A stretch of 64,000 nucleotides of DNA, from NCBI GenBank assembly GCA_902806565.1, contig CADCXA010000056.1, positions 124,001 through 188,000 on the forward strand, read 5' to 3'. The DNA is from Hypoxylon rubiginosum (Eukaryota; Ascomycota; Sordariomycetes; Xylariales; Hypoxylaceae). The notes under the pieces are model-generated. The model worked only from the letters and a program-made list of their open reading frames with translations, had not been told where the DNA came from and searched no databases. The translations under genes were made by a program, and so were the position numbers. Shown in pieces: positions 12,663-23,512 of the stretch (within the stretch, counting starts at the first letter, position 1; every line of letters starts with the position of its first letter).

Positions 12663-12833
12663 ATGCATATGCACACGTGTGGCAACTGTGGAACGGAGTA
12701 TACGACGGGCAGCTGTTGGTATTGCCATCCTCAGAACAAGCCTCAACAACTGGTAGAGGCGCAAAGGACACACGTACAACACGTACCACACGCACAACAC
12801 GTACAACATGTTCACCACGTCCATTGCCATTGA
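12663..12833 (+). CDS. probable small protein with CxxC pairs and His-rich tail (56 aa)
   Basis: The 56-residue frame starts at an ATG in good context (GACAACATG). Residues 6-21 carry C6-x2-C9-x8-C18-x2-C21, the spacing of a zinc ribbon. Residues 37-56 are a histidine-rich tail built of HVQ/HV steps ending HVHCH, encoded by a 9-bp near-tandem DNA repeat. A longer in-frame ATG at 12588 would add 25 residues but falls within or beside the likely 5' UTR intron acceptor. No known family was recognised. A metal-binding role is an inference from the Cys and His content. The minus strand also has open frames across this repeat, so coding status is not certain. Confidence 0.5.
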   Translation: MHMHTCGNCGTEYTTGSCWYCHPQNKPQQLVEAQRTHVQHVPHAQHVQHVHHVHCH

Positions 12834-14910
12834 GAGGATGGCGAAGGGGTCTTTTGAGTAGGAAGGAGGGGGGGAGCTTGTAGTACGGGAGGGAAAAAAA
12901 GGATATTGGGTTTGGCGTCTGCGTTCTTGGGACCAAACCGTTCGCTTATTAGCCTCGGACGAGACCACATTACGAGGCATACACACCATTCGCTACCACC
13001 ATTCCATATTGCTCGTCGCTCGCTCGCTGCTCGTGTCACCAGCAAAAGCAGCGACTAGGGGCGGGCCACTCTCGGACCGATGCGAGTTTTGGCAGACCGG
13101 ACTCGCAGTCGACATCATCGGGTCTTATTAATTTACCGACGCGCCAACGTTCTTGTTTCATTACCCAAAAAGACAAAACAAGAGGCTTTAAACGGAGCCT
13201 CATTTAAGAGCCCTCTGCTTTCGAGGTCTTGAGATGATGCATTTTTAGTAGCCTCGCTGGCTAAGCTTTACGAAGAGATGATCAGGGGGGTTATTGAGGA
13301 GCGTCAGTACCTCGGAGACAGTTGGCATTTACAGGCGTTATCATGATATCACTATGGGACCAGGCATAAATAAGGAAAAAAGAAAAGAAATTTCATCATT
13401 GTTGCCGGAAGGGCATTTAGTTAATTAGACCCACGGCCTAGCATGCGATACCTTTGACGAGATATTATAGTATCAAGAATGTCAGACGCATCAACTATGA
13501 AATTTGACATCGCGAATAGCTCTATTCACCAAAATGTTCTTGACTTTCTCCTGGCCTATTCCTGCTTCTTGGTCAATACAAGTTTCATTGGCCCCCCGCT
13601 GGTGTTACGATAATACGGACTTTGTTTAGTTGCGCCGTCAAGCCACCCTATCTAGTAACATCAGCTTATTTCTTTTATCGGACGGAGCTGATTCCACATT
13701 CAAGTTCAGCTCGACATGGTTATGCCAATCTCCCCCAATACCCATTGCTTGATCCCAGAGCCGAGGGCCGTCTAGACGAATCTAGGTGGTAAGCTCCTGC
13801 GGGATGGTTACGCAACAGGAGAATGACAACATGCCGCGTGGAGGGGACAGCTTTCCCCAAGCCCCGAAGCTGCATGCAAGAAGAGCTTGAAGTGAACCCT
13901 TGGGTCCTCCCCATAGGCGAGTTAGAAGCTTTAATGATACGACGTCAAGCTCCCGAGCAGGGGGGGCCAAAAAGAAAAGAGAGACACGGCTGGTATGCAA
14001 CCTTGATATAAGTTTCTATAAATAGAGGATCTGGACCGCACTCCTTGTGCTGCCTGAGATTCGTATAACGGGAATGTATCCCGGTATTCATATAACAGGC
14101 TGCCCAACCATGGCAAAGATTGTACGACTTTAGGCTCTTCGTAGAGCTCTTCCCCCGTGGGGACCCATACCAACGTATCGCAAGGAATGGATAATGGATA
14201 CCCAACAGCTGGACAGCTGGAGGTATACAAGGTGTTTATTGGGTTCGGAGGCTCAGCCCGCACTGGGGAGCATTATAGGGTCCCAAGATTTTATTTCAAG
14301 CATCTCTGAGCACGTATTGGGCCTAGATAATTCTATAATGAATATAGTGATATTGCCATCTGCAAGCAGCTTATGAAGTATTGTTTGCGTGCTATTTATA
14401 TGATAGGAGCTCTGCTATTCTTGGTAGACACGCACTATTGTTATTATATTGTCATAGCTACTGATGAAGACGTTCCGTTTCGAGTATTCTAGACTATCGT
14501 CATTTACCTAGCTGGGCAGTCTACCAGGTAAGTAAGCTACACGGGATATATGCGACCTTGAGATAGGAAAGTATCTGGGTACTTGGTAGTTTTCTGGTCG
14601 CAGTCAGGATACTCAGAAATAAACAGCTGATCAATTTAGGTACCAAAAGTGCTCATTTTAATTTCGAGAGTTGCCTTCCGATGCCGACGCTGTAGCTGAG
14701 CCGGGGTCGCTTCGCGAGTTCGAATAATCGGCCAGAAGATGTCGAGTTTAGTCCTTGACGTCCTTGGCGTCTCGCGTCCACGCAATTTCAGTTCCATTGA
14801 TAACCTTGGAAGACAGCAGTATTAGGAAACATTCGAATCGCAAACCCCAAGTCCGAAGACGGTCTAAAATTGTGCCCAGGCCAGGGCACTCCCACGAACT
14901 ACTCCTTGTG
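12834..14910. other. gene-free region
   Basis: About 2 kb with no recognisable gene. A good TATA-like word (CTATAAATAG) occurs near 14017, followed by no convincing plus-strand coding frame. Minus-strand frames at 12573-12989 and 13931-14263 show no family features. Confidence 0.45.
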
Positions 14911-15381
14911 TCATTCAGGGGAAAAGGGGTTCTCTGGTTGCTTCTCCCGCTCGACATACACCGCAGTGCCGGACACCGAGACCTGGACAAAGCCTAGGAG
15001 CTCTTTCTCTTCAAAAGTCACCGCGACGACGGCATTCGCGCCCCTCGCAACGCAGTCCCGAGTCAGCCTCTCCATGGCCTGATCTCTCGCGTTATACATC
15101 ATATGCGTTACGCTCTTCACCTCGCTGCCGGTGATGAGCGACTTGATGAGGGACTTGGTGTCCTTGAGAGCGTATGCGGTAGAGCCGTAGACGGCGCCGA
15201 GGACTCTTACCACGCGGTAGCCGGGAAGCGAGGGCATGGTAGATGTCAGGATTGACGGCGAGGCGCAATGAGGCTCGCTATCTGGTTTTAGGCTGCTAAG
15301 ATTCGGCGGTGGCCCGGATTGGTGTGTTGCTGACCAGCCATTTGGCGGCATCATCATCGTCGAACGTCGATTGGTAAGCAT
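14911..15381 (-). CDS. YbjQ/UPF0145 family protein
   Basis: Single exon of 156 residues. Residues about 50-147 match the YbjQ (PF01906, putative heavy-metal-binding) fold: PGYRVVRVLGAVYGSTA, a charged helix ending in ARDQAMERL, the ARGANAVVAVTFE core strand and the closing VSVSGTAVYVE. The first 50 residues are a low-complexity Ser/Pro-rich extension that bacterial homologues lack; a second methionine at residue 49 (MPSLPGYRVV) gives a start that matches the family length. YbjQ proteins form pentamers and are mostly known from bacteria and archaea; function is unknown. The gene stands alone, with long spacers on both sides. Confidence 0.85.
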   Translation of the reverse strand: MLTNRRSTMMMPPNGWSATHQSGPPPNLSSLKPDSEPHCASPSILTSTMPSLPGYRVVRVLGAVYGSTAYALKDTKSLIKSLITGSEVKSVTHMMYNARDQAMERLTRDCVARGANAVVAVTFEEKELLGFVQVSVSGTAVYVEREKQPENPFSPE

Positions 15382-16770
15382 TTTGACGGATTTTATGCTG
15401 ATAGAGATAGGGTATGATTCTCTGTTGACGTAGTGTAGGAAGTATGTATAAATGAGAAATCAAGGTACCGTATTGTCCCAGTATATTGGGATTGGATCAA
15501 TATCTGAGAATGAATGGAGAGATCGATGATTGTTACGTCTCAATGGCGAGTGAAGCACGAAATTATTGATTTCGATGGTACCCCTGAAGCAAATCGATCA
15601 ACCTAGATTCCACGAGACTTTTATCAGATCTCAAGCCAGAGAAAACAACGTCATTCTCGACATGAGGCCTCACAATATCGGTTAGAATTTCCCATCTACT
15701 GAAACGATATATGCAACGTGCTTTGGACCATCGTTTGGACATGCCCTGAGTCTTGTCTTCCCGACTGTCGGACGAATGTGAAACACCGTTCGAACTACCA
15801 GAAAAGAGGACGCACAGTCGAATTAGGGGATCTCCACCAGGGTTCTGCAACGTGCCAAGTCCCCCTCCGTCAAGGTAGACCAAGTCGTCTATTTTGCTAG
15901 CTGGTCTAGCATGATAGAATCGTTACCGCTTTGCAAATTGCATGACGGACCAAGACTCAAGCAGCGCAGGGACAGTCTAGAAGACTAGGTGTTCGAAGGC
16001 AACTGAGCCAATTTAATGCCTCAACCTTGCCGCCTTGACAGTCACTTTGAAAATAGGAGGACGCCCTTTTCAAAGATGACAGCTAGACAGTAACGGTGAA
16101 GGCATAGGATGATGTGAAGCCATTTCCGACTTTAATCATCATCCCTTCATACAACGACAGTCAGACTATTACCCAGCCAAGATCTCGAAGGGTTTTCTCG
16201 AGTCGATTACCGTTGCCGTCCATCGTATAGCCTATCGTATTGCCCATCAAGTTATGCGTCATCAAGACATTTACGTTCCGTCTAATGCAAGGTACGAGAT
16301 GATACGAGATCAAGCTAAAGCATATAAGATGAACTTGGAATCAATTTCCATAGGGCTGAGGAGCTAAATTGAGAAGCCGAGGTGCGCTTACATAATGCCC
16401 AACGCATTTGGAATCTTTATCGAAGCTATGAGCTTACCCTGCCCCTCGATTCCCCCCCCCCTATCGCCTATCGTCGCATCATCGATAGGTGGGTGGCGTC
16501 AGATTTGGAGGGGGATTGGGGGGTATTTGTCAACAACAAAAAGATTCCACTTCTTGAAACGTCACCGATTCCGACTTTCAATTCTAAAAGATAACCTCTC
16601 AAAAGATTAGCTCTCGCCATATCGGAACCCTTGGTTTGGAATCAAGTATAGAAATTACGCAGACCTCTAGATTTTATATAAACCTAGATATTACCACCAC
16701 CTCTACCGCAGCCAGAAAGGAGCGCGCAAGTTACCTAAGCTAGCTATAGCTTCGTCCAAACGATCGATTC
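15382..16770. other. spacer between YbjQ gene and msrA
   Basis: Divergent promoter region of the YbjQ and MsrA genes. A 106-residue minus-strand frame at 15563-15883 looks moderately protein-like but has no family match and no neighbouring exon, so it was not called. A C-run lies near 16445-16455. Confidence 0.4.
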
Positions 16771-17615
16771 ATGACCACGTCGCCGACCGACCCAACAACC
16801 AAATCCTCCCTAACCGTCCAATCCACCGTCGCAACCGCCATCGCCATCGCAATCGCAGTAACAATGGCCTTCACCATGCCGACCTTCGCCTCGCGACTGT
16901 TCCGCCCCTTCACGTCGAGCGCGCGCCTCGGCATAACCGCCGATACCTCGGGCGGCGCTTCTGCTTCCTCCGCGACGATCCCCGAGGGCGCCGAGAAGGC
17001 CACGATCGCCGCCGGCTGCTTCTGGGGCGTCGAGCATATGTACCGCAAGCACTTCGGCAACAAAGGCCTATACGACGCGCGCGTCGGCTACACGGGCGGC
17101 GACCTGAACAATCCCAGCTATCGCGCCGTGTGCGGGGGACAGACTGGCCGTACGTTCTCTTCTTTCTTTCCTTCTTTCATCTTCTGCCTCCCTATCTCAC
17201 ACTCGCTTTTTCTCCCCTTTATCTAGTAATAAACCCTACGGGTTACTAACAAGACTTCCTTACAGACGCCGAGAGCCTACAGCTGCACTACGACCCGTCG
17301 CGCATAACCTACGGCCAGATCCTCGAGTTCTTCTACCGCCTGCACGACCCGACGACGTCAGACCGGCAGGGGCCGGACGTCGGCCCCCAGTACCGCAGCG
17401 CCATCTACTACCACGGCGAGGACCAGGAGAGGGTGGCGCGCGAGATCACCAAAAAGGCCGACGAGCAGTGGTACAAGGGCGGCGTCGTGACCGAGGTCGC
17501 GCCCGCGGGGCGCTGGTGGGACGCTGAGGACTACCACCAGCAGTACCTGCATCATAACCCGGCTGGGTACGAGTGCCCTACGCACTTCCTGAGGACTTTC
17601 CCGCCGTTGCAGTAG
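16771..17615 (+). CDS. msrA: peptide methionine sulfoxide reductase MsrA
   Basis: Reduces the S-epimer of methionine sulfoxide in proteins, using thioredoxin. Two exons, 16771-17149 and 17266-17615, give 242 residues. The junction rebuilds the conserved TGHAES segment. The catalytic motif GCFWG has its Cys at residue 83; GQTGHAE, YYH-GEDQ and the DYHQQYL segment follow the family order, and a candidate resolving Cys sits in GYECPTH near the C-terminus. The catalytic domain is preceded by about 75 extra residues: an Ala/Ile-rich hydrophobic run and then SRLFRPFTSSARL, which looks like a mitochondrial presequence. In-frame ATGs at 16864 and 16876 could make shorter forms, so alternative starts may give different locations. 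Confidence 0.92.
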
Positions 17616-18083
17616 AAAGCAGATGAGGTGTCCAAGCGAGGGAGCCAGGCAATGCGAGCCGATGGACTCGCTGTCCTCTCGGTGTGTTATAAATTACGAT
17701 CGTACGAATTCAAGGTTCACGATAATGGGATTGGAGTTGGAAGAGTTGAACTTGGACGATACTTTGACAATTCGAAATACGGGAAGTCCAAGTCGAAAGA
17801 TGCGTACCGTTTTGAAGATATAGCTCAATTCAAAGCTGGTATTTCTACCTGCATGAAATTACCTATCTTAACGCAAGTCGCGATGTTTACTATAGTAAAA
17901 AAGGCAATGCTATGCTCCTTTCATGCTTCATTACCCCCTTCGACTCACGTCATATTAGAAATTCCACCGTGATCTAGGAATGCCCGTCGATGCGCGTCTG
18001 GGTAGGTATTACATACCATTCAACCCCAACTCAAAGGTCGAATCGTGCGAGTCTGGCTTGCGATCGCATCGTCATGTAGTAAC
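17616..18083. other. short spacer between convergent msrA and F-box gene
   Basis: 3' flanks of the two convergent genes. Reading frames here (for example 17628-17972) show no family features. Confidence 0.5.
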
Positions 18084-19601
18084 TCAACAGTCCGCCTCCT
18101 CGAGGGGATCCGGATCTTCTATCCACCCCGTCCTGGGGTTGCACGTATGCGACTGTAGCCACATGATGTACCTGTCCTTCCCGTCTGCCGCCCTCTGGCC
18201 CCATCCGTAGTTCTGCATCCGCTCTAAGTCGAGCTCGCCGATCTGAGCCCGGTAGTCGCGGGGCGATTCCACGTCTTCGAATCTCGTGCAGATATCGCCG
18301 TGTGCCGATCGCTTGTATTCCCTGCTCGGCCTGGCGTCCCTATGGCTGTCCCACTTCGCCGAGAAATCCAGGGTTCCCAGATCGAGCCACGACGTCAGGA
18401 CGAAGCCCCAGTTGAAGGGTTCCGGGAGGGAGATGACATCGAGGCTGTAGTCCGTCGTGCACTTGTCGCAACCTAGAACATCCCCCAGTAGTGTTGGCGT
18501 GTCCATCGGGTTTTGCTTAGCCCCGGAAGATAACCACTTGAGCCTCTCGCAGATGATGTGACCCTCTTGCTTCGACACATCATGTTCCTCGCTACTAAAA
18601 CAAGCCGCCGAATGTCCCTGGTGCTCAGCATGAGTAGCCGTACATAAGGGTTGCAGCAGCTGCTTTATCAACGGCATGTACGTCGAATACCAAGTACGAT
18701 GGTTACACATGACGTACACCCTCGGCAGTGTCATAGTTGACGGGATAACTGTATTGGCGTCGATGAGCTGCTGGCCGAATATCCACAGCGCCAAGGCCGT
18801 TTTGTCGATCGAGGTGACGACTTGCTGTCGTCTTATGCACAGCTCGTCGTTGCGATATCGTACGCGGAGGGCGACCTGAGCCATGATTCCTTTCATGTAC
18901 ACCGTGGATGTGTTATTTACCTGCTGCAGCAGGTGTCTGTACTCAGCACCGTGGATCCGACGCTTGGTGATGGTGCGCAGCATCTTCCTAGTCGCACGTG
19001 AAGGCATGTGATGTTCCATAGTCCAATCTATGCACCGGGTGGCCTTGCGCGGGGCGTAAGCGCGGTCCATGAACGATACGAACGGGCTGTGTATCTTCTT
19101 GCACTTGTAGCAGTAGACGACATCCTCCATGTCATACTCGATCAGGCTGAGTAGCGTCCCGCGGGCCTTGGTCTTGGTCATACCCGGGCTTGCTGCACTC
19201 TTGATGAAGGTGTTTAGCATCGTGTAGGGAGGCGGGTCTCCCGATGCTCCAAGGCTGAGTCGTACGCACGAATGCATGAAACGACCCATAAGCTCCTTGT
19301 TGACGAGGGCCAGTAGCGCAACATGAGCGTGGTCCAGATAGCTGGTAATCATGTCAAATAGCTCCTGGGGTAGGAGCAAGAAAGGTGAGCCCTCCTGGTT
19401 AGACTGTCGTTTTGGTGATGGGATGAGAGCATGTTTAGCCTCAGATTCCGAAGCATCAGTGTCGCTGCTACTGCTACTCAAGTTAACGGCTAGGCTGGGA
19501 CAGGCCGGATTGTCGATGGATGACTGGTCATCGTTGCCAGCCACGTCGTTGGAATCTTCTTCACTACCAGCGCCGTGCTTCTTGAGACGCTTAATCGACA
19601 T
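18084..19601 (-). CDS. F-box protein, 505 aa
   Basis: Intron-free. Residues about 74-115 form an F-box (FLLLPQELFDMITSYLD, then HVALLALVNKEL), the segment that binds Skp1 in SCF ubiquitin ligases. Before it is an acidic, Ser-rich stretch. A CxxC (YCYKCKKIHSPF) at about residue 160 and a second one (LGCDKCTTDYSLD) near residue 400 are typical of a large, fast-evolving family of ascomycete F-box proteins, whose substrate domains are not recognisable. The ATG at 19601 (MSIKRLKKHG) is preceded by stops. Substrate unknown. Confidence 0.8.
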   Translation of the reverse strand: MSIKRLKKHGAGSEEDSNDVAGNDDQSSIDNPACPSLAVNLSSSSSDTDASESEAKHALIPSPKRQSNQEGSPFLLLPQELFDMITSYLDHAHVALLALVNKELMGRFMHSCVRLSLGASGDPPPYTMLNTFIKSAASPGMTKTKARGTLLSLIEYDMEDVVYCYKCKKIHSPFVSFMDRAYAPRKATRCIDWTMEHHMPSRATRKMLRTITKRRIHGAEYRHLLQQVNNTSTVYMKGIMAQVALRVRYRNDELCIRRQQVVTSIDKTALALWIFGQQLIDANTVIPSTMTLPRVYVMCNHRTWYSTYMPLIKQLLQPLCTATHAEHQGHSAACFSSEEHDVSKQEGHIICERLKWLSSGAKQNPMDTPTLLGDVLGCDKCTTDYSLDVISLPEPFNWGFVLTSWLDLGTLDFSAKWDSHRDARPSREYKRSAHGDICTRFEDVESPRDYRAQIGELDLERMQNYGWGQRAADGKDRYIMWLQSHTCNPRTGWIEDPDPLEEADC

Positions 19602-21149
19602 CTTCTTGATGATGTGTTTCAGGCGTCCATATTGTTTTAACTTGGAGCGAGCGTGGCTGTTACAAGAGTTAGTACTCGATTACGTACCCACCTGCCCACC
19701 TGAGGCACCCGTGGAATGCAGCATCGCGCGTAGCGACAGTGGAATGGGGATTCGAAAGGACATGCTTCCGGAGCTATATTGTGAGAAATGAGGAAAATGT
19801 ATGGGATGAAATCCAAACTTGAACATATATACAGTACCTAGGTACAGTACATGAGAGATGTTAGAAGAAGCTCACCTGAGTATCTGTTTTCCATTGAATG
19901 GAGACATAATCCATGGCCGGGATGTACAAGTGCCGTGTTCTGCTTGATGATCGGGAGCTCTTCAATTGGGGACGGTGAGGTAGCGGACGTATTAGAAATT
20001 ACTATAAAAGGTCGCTATACATTATAGTATAAGGCCATTGGATTGTCCGGTGCGAGACGGCGAGAGTAGCATGGGAGATGGAGAGTTGTAGGTAGCCTGG
20101 TAGCTGAAGCGTAAGGCTAAGGCTAACAGGTAAGGGTAAGGGTAAGGGTACCGGTACCTAAGGCGGAAAAGGTATGCAGGTGTTGTTCGGATGTTGAATG
20201 GTCATGCAAGTAATTGGAGTGAGGAGTGAGAAATGAGAAATGATGGACAAATCTAATCCTAAGCAAACATACACCCTAGCTGCTTAGGTGAAAGTTCCTT
20301 AGGTGAAAAGGTGTAAAATACCGTAAGGTAGAATGGGTTAAAAAAATATTAGAATGTAAGCAAGCAGGGAATTGCCCGTCTCCCTCTTTCACCAAAGGAG
20401 TTATTCCGAAGTCATACGAAAGACGAAAGAAGGGCGAGGTCGGACATAAACCTAAACCATTTTATTTTCCCTTTTACCATTTATTGATTATTTGGGTCTT
20501 GGGGTTTGAGTATGAGTCTCGGCAGTCTCAGCCTCAATATTATGACTCTTGAAGATATATGACTGCCTACCTGCCTACCTAAGATAGGTAGATAATAATT
20601 TTACGCAGGCTTCTACGCGCAAGCTAGGATAACCGGGCTGATCACATGAGATCGTCACACGGCCAATCAATCCTGTTAAACGCCGCTCGTTCGCGGGCCT
20701 AGGTATAGGGTACTGCAACCACATAGGCAGATAGACACAGGCAGATAGGGAGATATTGGCACATGAAACATGCGACATACCATCCTATCGAGATCTCCTT
20801 GCCTGTTAGTAGGGTTGAACCACCCACCTAGATGCGTGTTTAACACACGGAAGAGAACTTTATATCCAAGATGGGTACATCCGTAATCGAATATTCCCGA
20901 GGTCCATTACAACGAATGTCCGCAGCTTTATTGACTTATGACTATGTACTTCCACTTACTGGCTCATTTCGCTAAACCATTAATACAGTGCTGGGCAAGC
21001 CTAACGTTGATAGAAGAGGAGAGTTTTCATTCCACCTCCAATCTTCAGATGATCTTATTGTCGATCAATCTCATAAATTTTGATAGTGACCCATTTCCAT
21101 CGTTTCCTATCGTGTCCTCCTCCACCCGACCCTAAATCCAAGTATTTCT
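19602..21149. other. gene-free spacer with simple repeats
   Basis: Contains a perfect palindrome GTACCTAGGTAC near 19835, a GGCTAA/TAAGGG short tandem stretch at 20111-20150 (not the TTAGGG telomere unit) and a TAGGTAG/CTACCT inverted arrangement at 20563-20593. No coding signal was recognised. It should include the F-box promoter. Confidence 0.45.
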
Positions 21150-22260
21150 CTACTTCCGGCGGTTTTGCTGCATCATCAGGATCTGGACCATTCTGATGAA
21201 GATGTTTAAGAAGTCCAGCTCGAGGGAAATACTCTCGTTGACCGGATCCTTCTTGATGATGCCTCGTTCGGCCAAGCGTGAGTGATAGAGAATCTTCTGA
21301 ACATCATATAGTGTAAAACCACCAAAGACCGCTAGACCACCGTACAGCCAGAGGTTTTCCGTTATTGCGAGTGTTCGGACGGCGGTTGCTGGGATGACGA
21401 GAGGCGCGAGGCCGGACACGGCTACGATAGCGGCGCCGGCAAGAAGGGGACCACCGATATACATGTACTTCTCTTGCTTAGCAGTAGCACCGACGAATGA
21501 GATGGAGCCCATCATTGCGACGGTGTACAGGCCGGCACGAGCGATCAGGGCACCGGGAGCGAAGGCGATGAGCGGGGCGATGAAGGCGGCTTGAGTAGCA
21601 TTGAACGCGGTCCAGAGGGCGTACTTGGGGACGTAGCTGGGTAGTTCATGTCAGTATACTATTGATTCTACGAAATGATAAGGGATGAAGGATGGCCGCT
21701 TACTTGTCAGGGTCGATGGCCCGAGTCCCAAGCATGGTACCGAAACTGAGAGCCAGACCACCAATAGCCACAACCCACGGGCTTGTCACCATCAGCCTAT
21801 AGACGAAACCACTCTGGATCATTTGTCTCGCAGTGATACCGATGATGCCAATACCGAGTCCGGTGTGGAGAAAGGTCGAGTTGAGATAGGCGCGCTCGAA
21901 CGCCGGCATACCACCGTCTTCTCGGGTCTCACGGTTGAAGACAGCATTGATGGCGATAAGCGTACCTCCAAAGATTGCGCCACCCGTTAGCAGTCTGCGC
22001 ATCGTCGAACCCGAGTCAGCGGCAGGAGCCGCGGACGGCTGAATGTAAGTTCTGGACGACTGCGCGAAGGCATTCTTTGGCGCTGCTCGTAGTAACGTAG
22101 ACGCGACTGTCGTTCTGGATGTGAAGAAGTTGGATGATCTAGGGGCGGATTGATGGAATGCTCGGATGGGAGCTGTGGTTCGGAAAGAGGTCTTGGTGAC
22201 CTGTGGTAGTCGAGATGCCAGGCGCGCAGGCCCCTGGCGGATAGAGATCGTAAATGACAT
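21150..22260 (-). CDS. mitochondrial BAX-inhibitor-1 family protein (GHITM/TMBIM5-like)
   Basis: Multi-pass inner-membrane protein of the BAX inhibitor-1 superfamily (PF01027); animal GHITM/TMBIM5 acts in cristae organisation and ion exchange. Exons 22260-21704 and 21636-21150, joined at DPDN-YVPKYALW, give 347 residues. The first 50 residues are Arg/Ser-rich with no acids (RQGPARLASRLPQ...AFHQSAP), a typical presequence. Helices follow from about residue 95: GGAIFGGTLIAINAVF, TGLGIGIIGIT, WVVAIGGLALSFG, and after the intron AGLYTVAMMGSISFVGA, GGPLLAGAAIVAVSGLA and LWLYGGLAVFGGFTLYDVQKI. The last, with an Asp in the membrane segment, and the ending LDFLNIFIRMVQILM are family hallmarks. Length is normal. 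Confidence 0.88.
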
Positions 22261-23281
22261 CGTCGGACGGCTTCAGAGGTAGAGTACTCGGTGTTGGTGA
22301 TGTTACAAAAGAAACGGTTGGAGATGAATAAATCGTTGTATAGGAAGAAGGTTGAGCAAACAATAAATCCGACTTGATGTTCTGCTGAAAAGTGGCTGAT
22401 GTAATAGTTCCAACGCTACTGGCTACTGGCGCAAATTGGTAGGTGGAGGCGGAGAATGCGCTGGAAAGTGCCGTCACTCTTCCATTACTTCGTACCTTTT
22501 TCTTAACTCCGCACCGCAAGCCCCGCTATCTTTTGTACATGTATATACCCGTTAGGTACAATTCGCATCAAATTCTTCGTTGTTATATTCCTCCCATCGT
22601 TCCTAGATATCCTACAGCTTAACCCTTTTAACCCTTCACCCGATGATATCACTCCTGGCCTCTCACCGTGGAGTCGTAGGAATATATGCATCGTAGGGCT
22701 GCAAGGATGCAAAAGTACACAAAGAATCGAGGTTGTGAGGTTGGTCTCTATCCGGGTTTAACTAATTCGAATGCAGCATACTATGTATATTCAATTGGAT
22801 TCCTAATGTCGAGCTTGTCTTTATTCCGCCATGCTAATCAAAATCCTCATAAAATCTTGCCTTTGCTATCGCATGCGTTACTGTCAAGCTTGTTCCTTAT
22901 GAAGGTTCCAATAGGTTCAATCGCCGCAGGTCTACCGAGTCAGTTCTTTCGCTTCATTATTTACAAATGACGTTTGGAGGGCAGGTTTATCAGCCAGTGC
23001 CAACCTCAGTTTCACCTCTCGCCGCGTCCATCTACTCTTGCCTCTCTACGAAATTATGCGCGGTAGATGAAGGTCTATTTACCGTCTAGGTTCTAGATAG
23101 TAGATTGATATCTCCGCATCATAACTCTAGCCTTGATACCATCATATACCTTCCTCAGAGAGGCGTTTCGTCTTATTTCGTTATAGCTTCGCAGTCTACG
23201 TTATTCTACATGAGGTTCAACTACTTCCAAAAGTTCCATATTCAAAATAGCACCCATCGAATCGTATTCTCGAGCAGCAAC
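22261..23281. other. spacer
   Basis: 5' flank of the GHITM-like gene and of the small secreted protein, which are divergent. No other gene seen. Confidence 0.45.
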
Positions 23282-23512
23282 ATGCATCCCTCAAGCTTAT
23301 CGGTTCTGGTTGCTCTCCTGAGCTCTACGATATTCGCTCTGCCGAATCAGTCACACCTAACGAGCGGGCGCCAAACAAGAAAGGTTATGTTGAGCGATTT
23401 GAAGGAGTCAACTCTGGTACCCGTAGGTTGCTTCTGTGCCGCCGGTTCATTGTGCTGTCGTGTGGAAGAAGACGTGAACTGCGACTATGGCGTCTGCGAT
23501 GTGGGCGCGTGA
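23282..23512 (+). CDS. small secreted cysteine-rich protein (76 aa)
   Basis: The 76-residue frame from the ATG at 23282 (context AGCAACATG) opens with a clear signal peptide: MHPSS, a hydrophobic core LSVLVALLSSTIFAL, then a likely cut near ALPNQS. The mature part has a basic linker with RQTRK (possible Kex2-type processing) and six cysteines near the C-terminus in the pattern C-x-C-x5-CC-x7-C-x4-C (C50, C52, C58, C59, C67, C72). Short ascomycete secreted proteins ending in such a block are common, and some are effectors or defence-like proteins, but no named family is claimed. The frame extends upstream to 23105; those residues lack a signal peptide and were left out. Confidence 0.6.
   Translation: MHPSSLSVLVALLSSTIFALPNQSHLTSGRQTRKVMLSDLKESTLVPVGCFCAAGSLCCRVEEDVNCDYGVCDVGA

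Noticed and set aside
12573..12989. 138-codon minus-strand frame opposite the Cys/His-rich peptide
   Set aside because: The frame is produced by the 9-bp repeat, has no domain, and the splice and leader signals point to the plus strand.
15563..15883. 106-codon minus-strand frame between the YbjQ and msrA genes
   Set aside because: Somewhat protein-like but no family, no splice partner and no promoter signal; not enough for a call.
20111..20150. TAAGGG repeats resembling an interstitial telomere
   Set aside because: The fungal telomere unit is TTAGGG; TAAGGG is not a rotation of it and only three copies occur, beside GGCTAA repeats.
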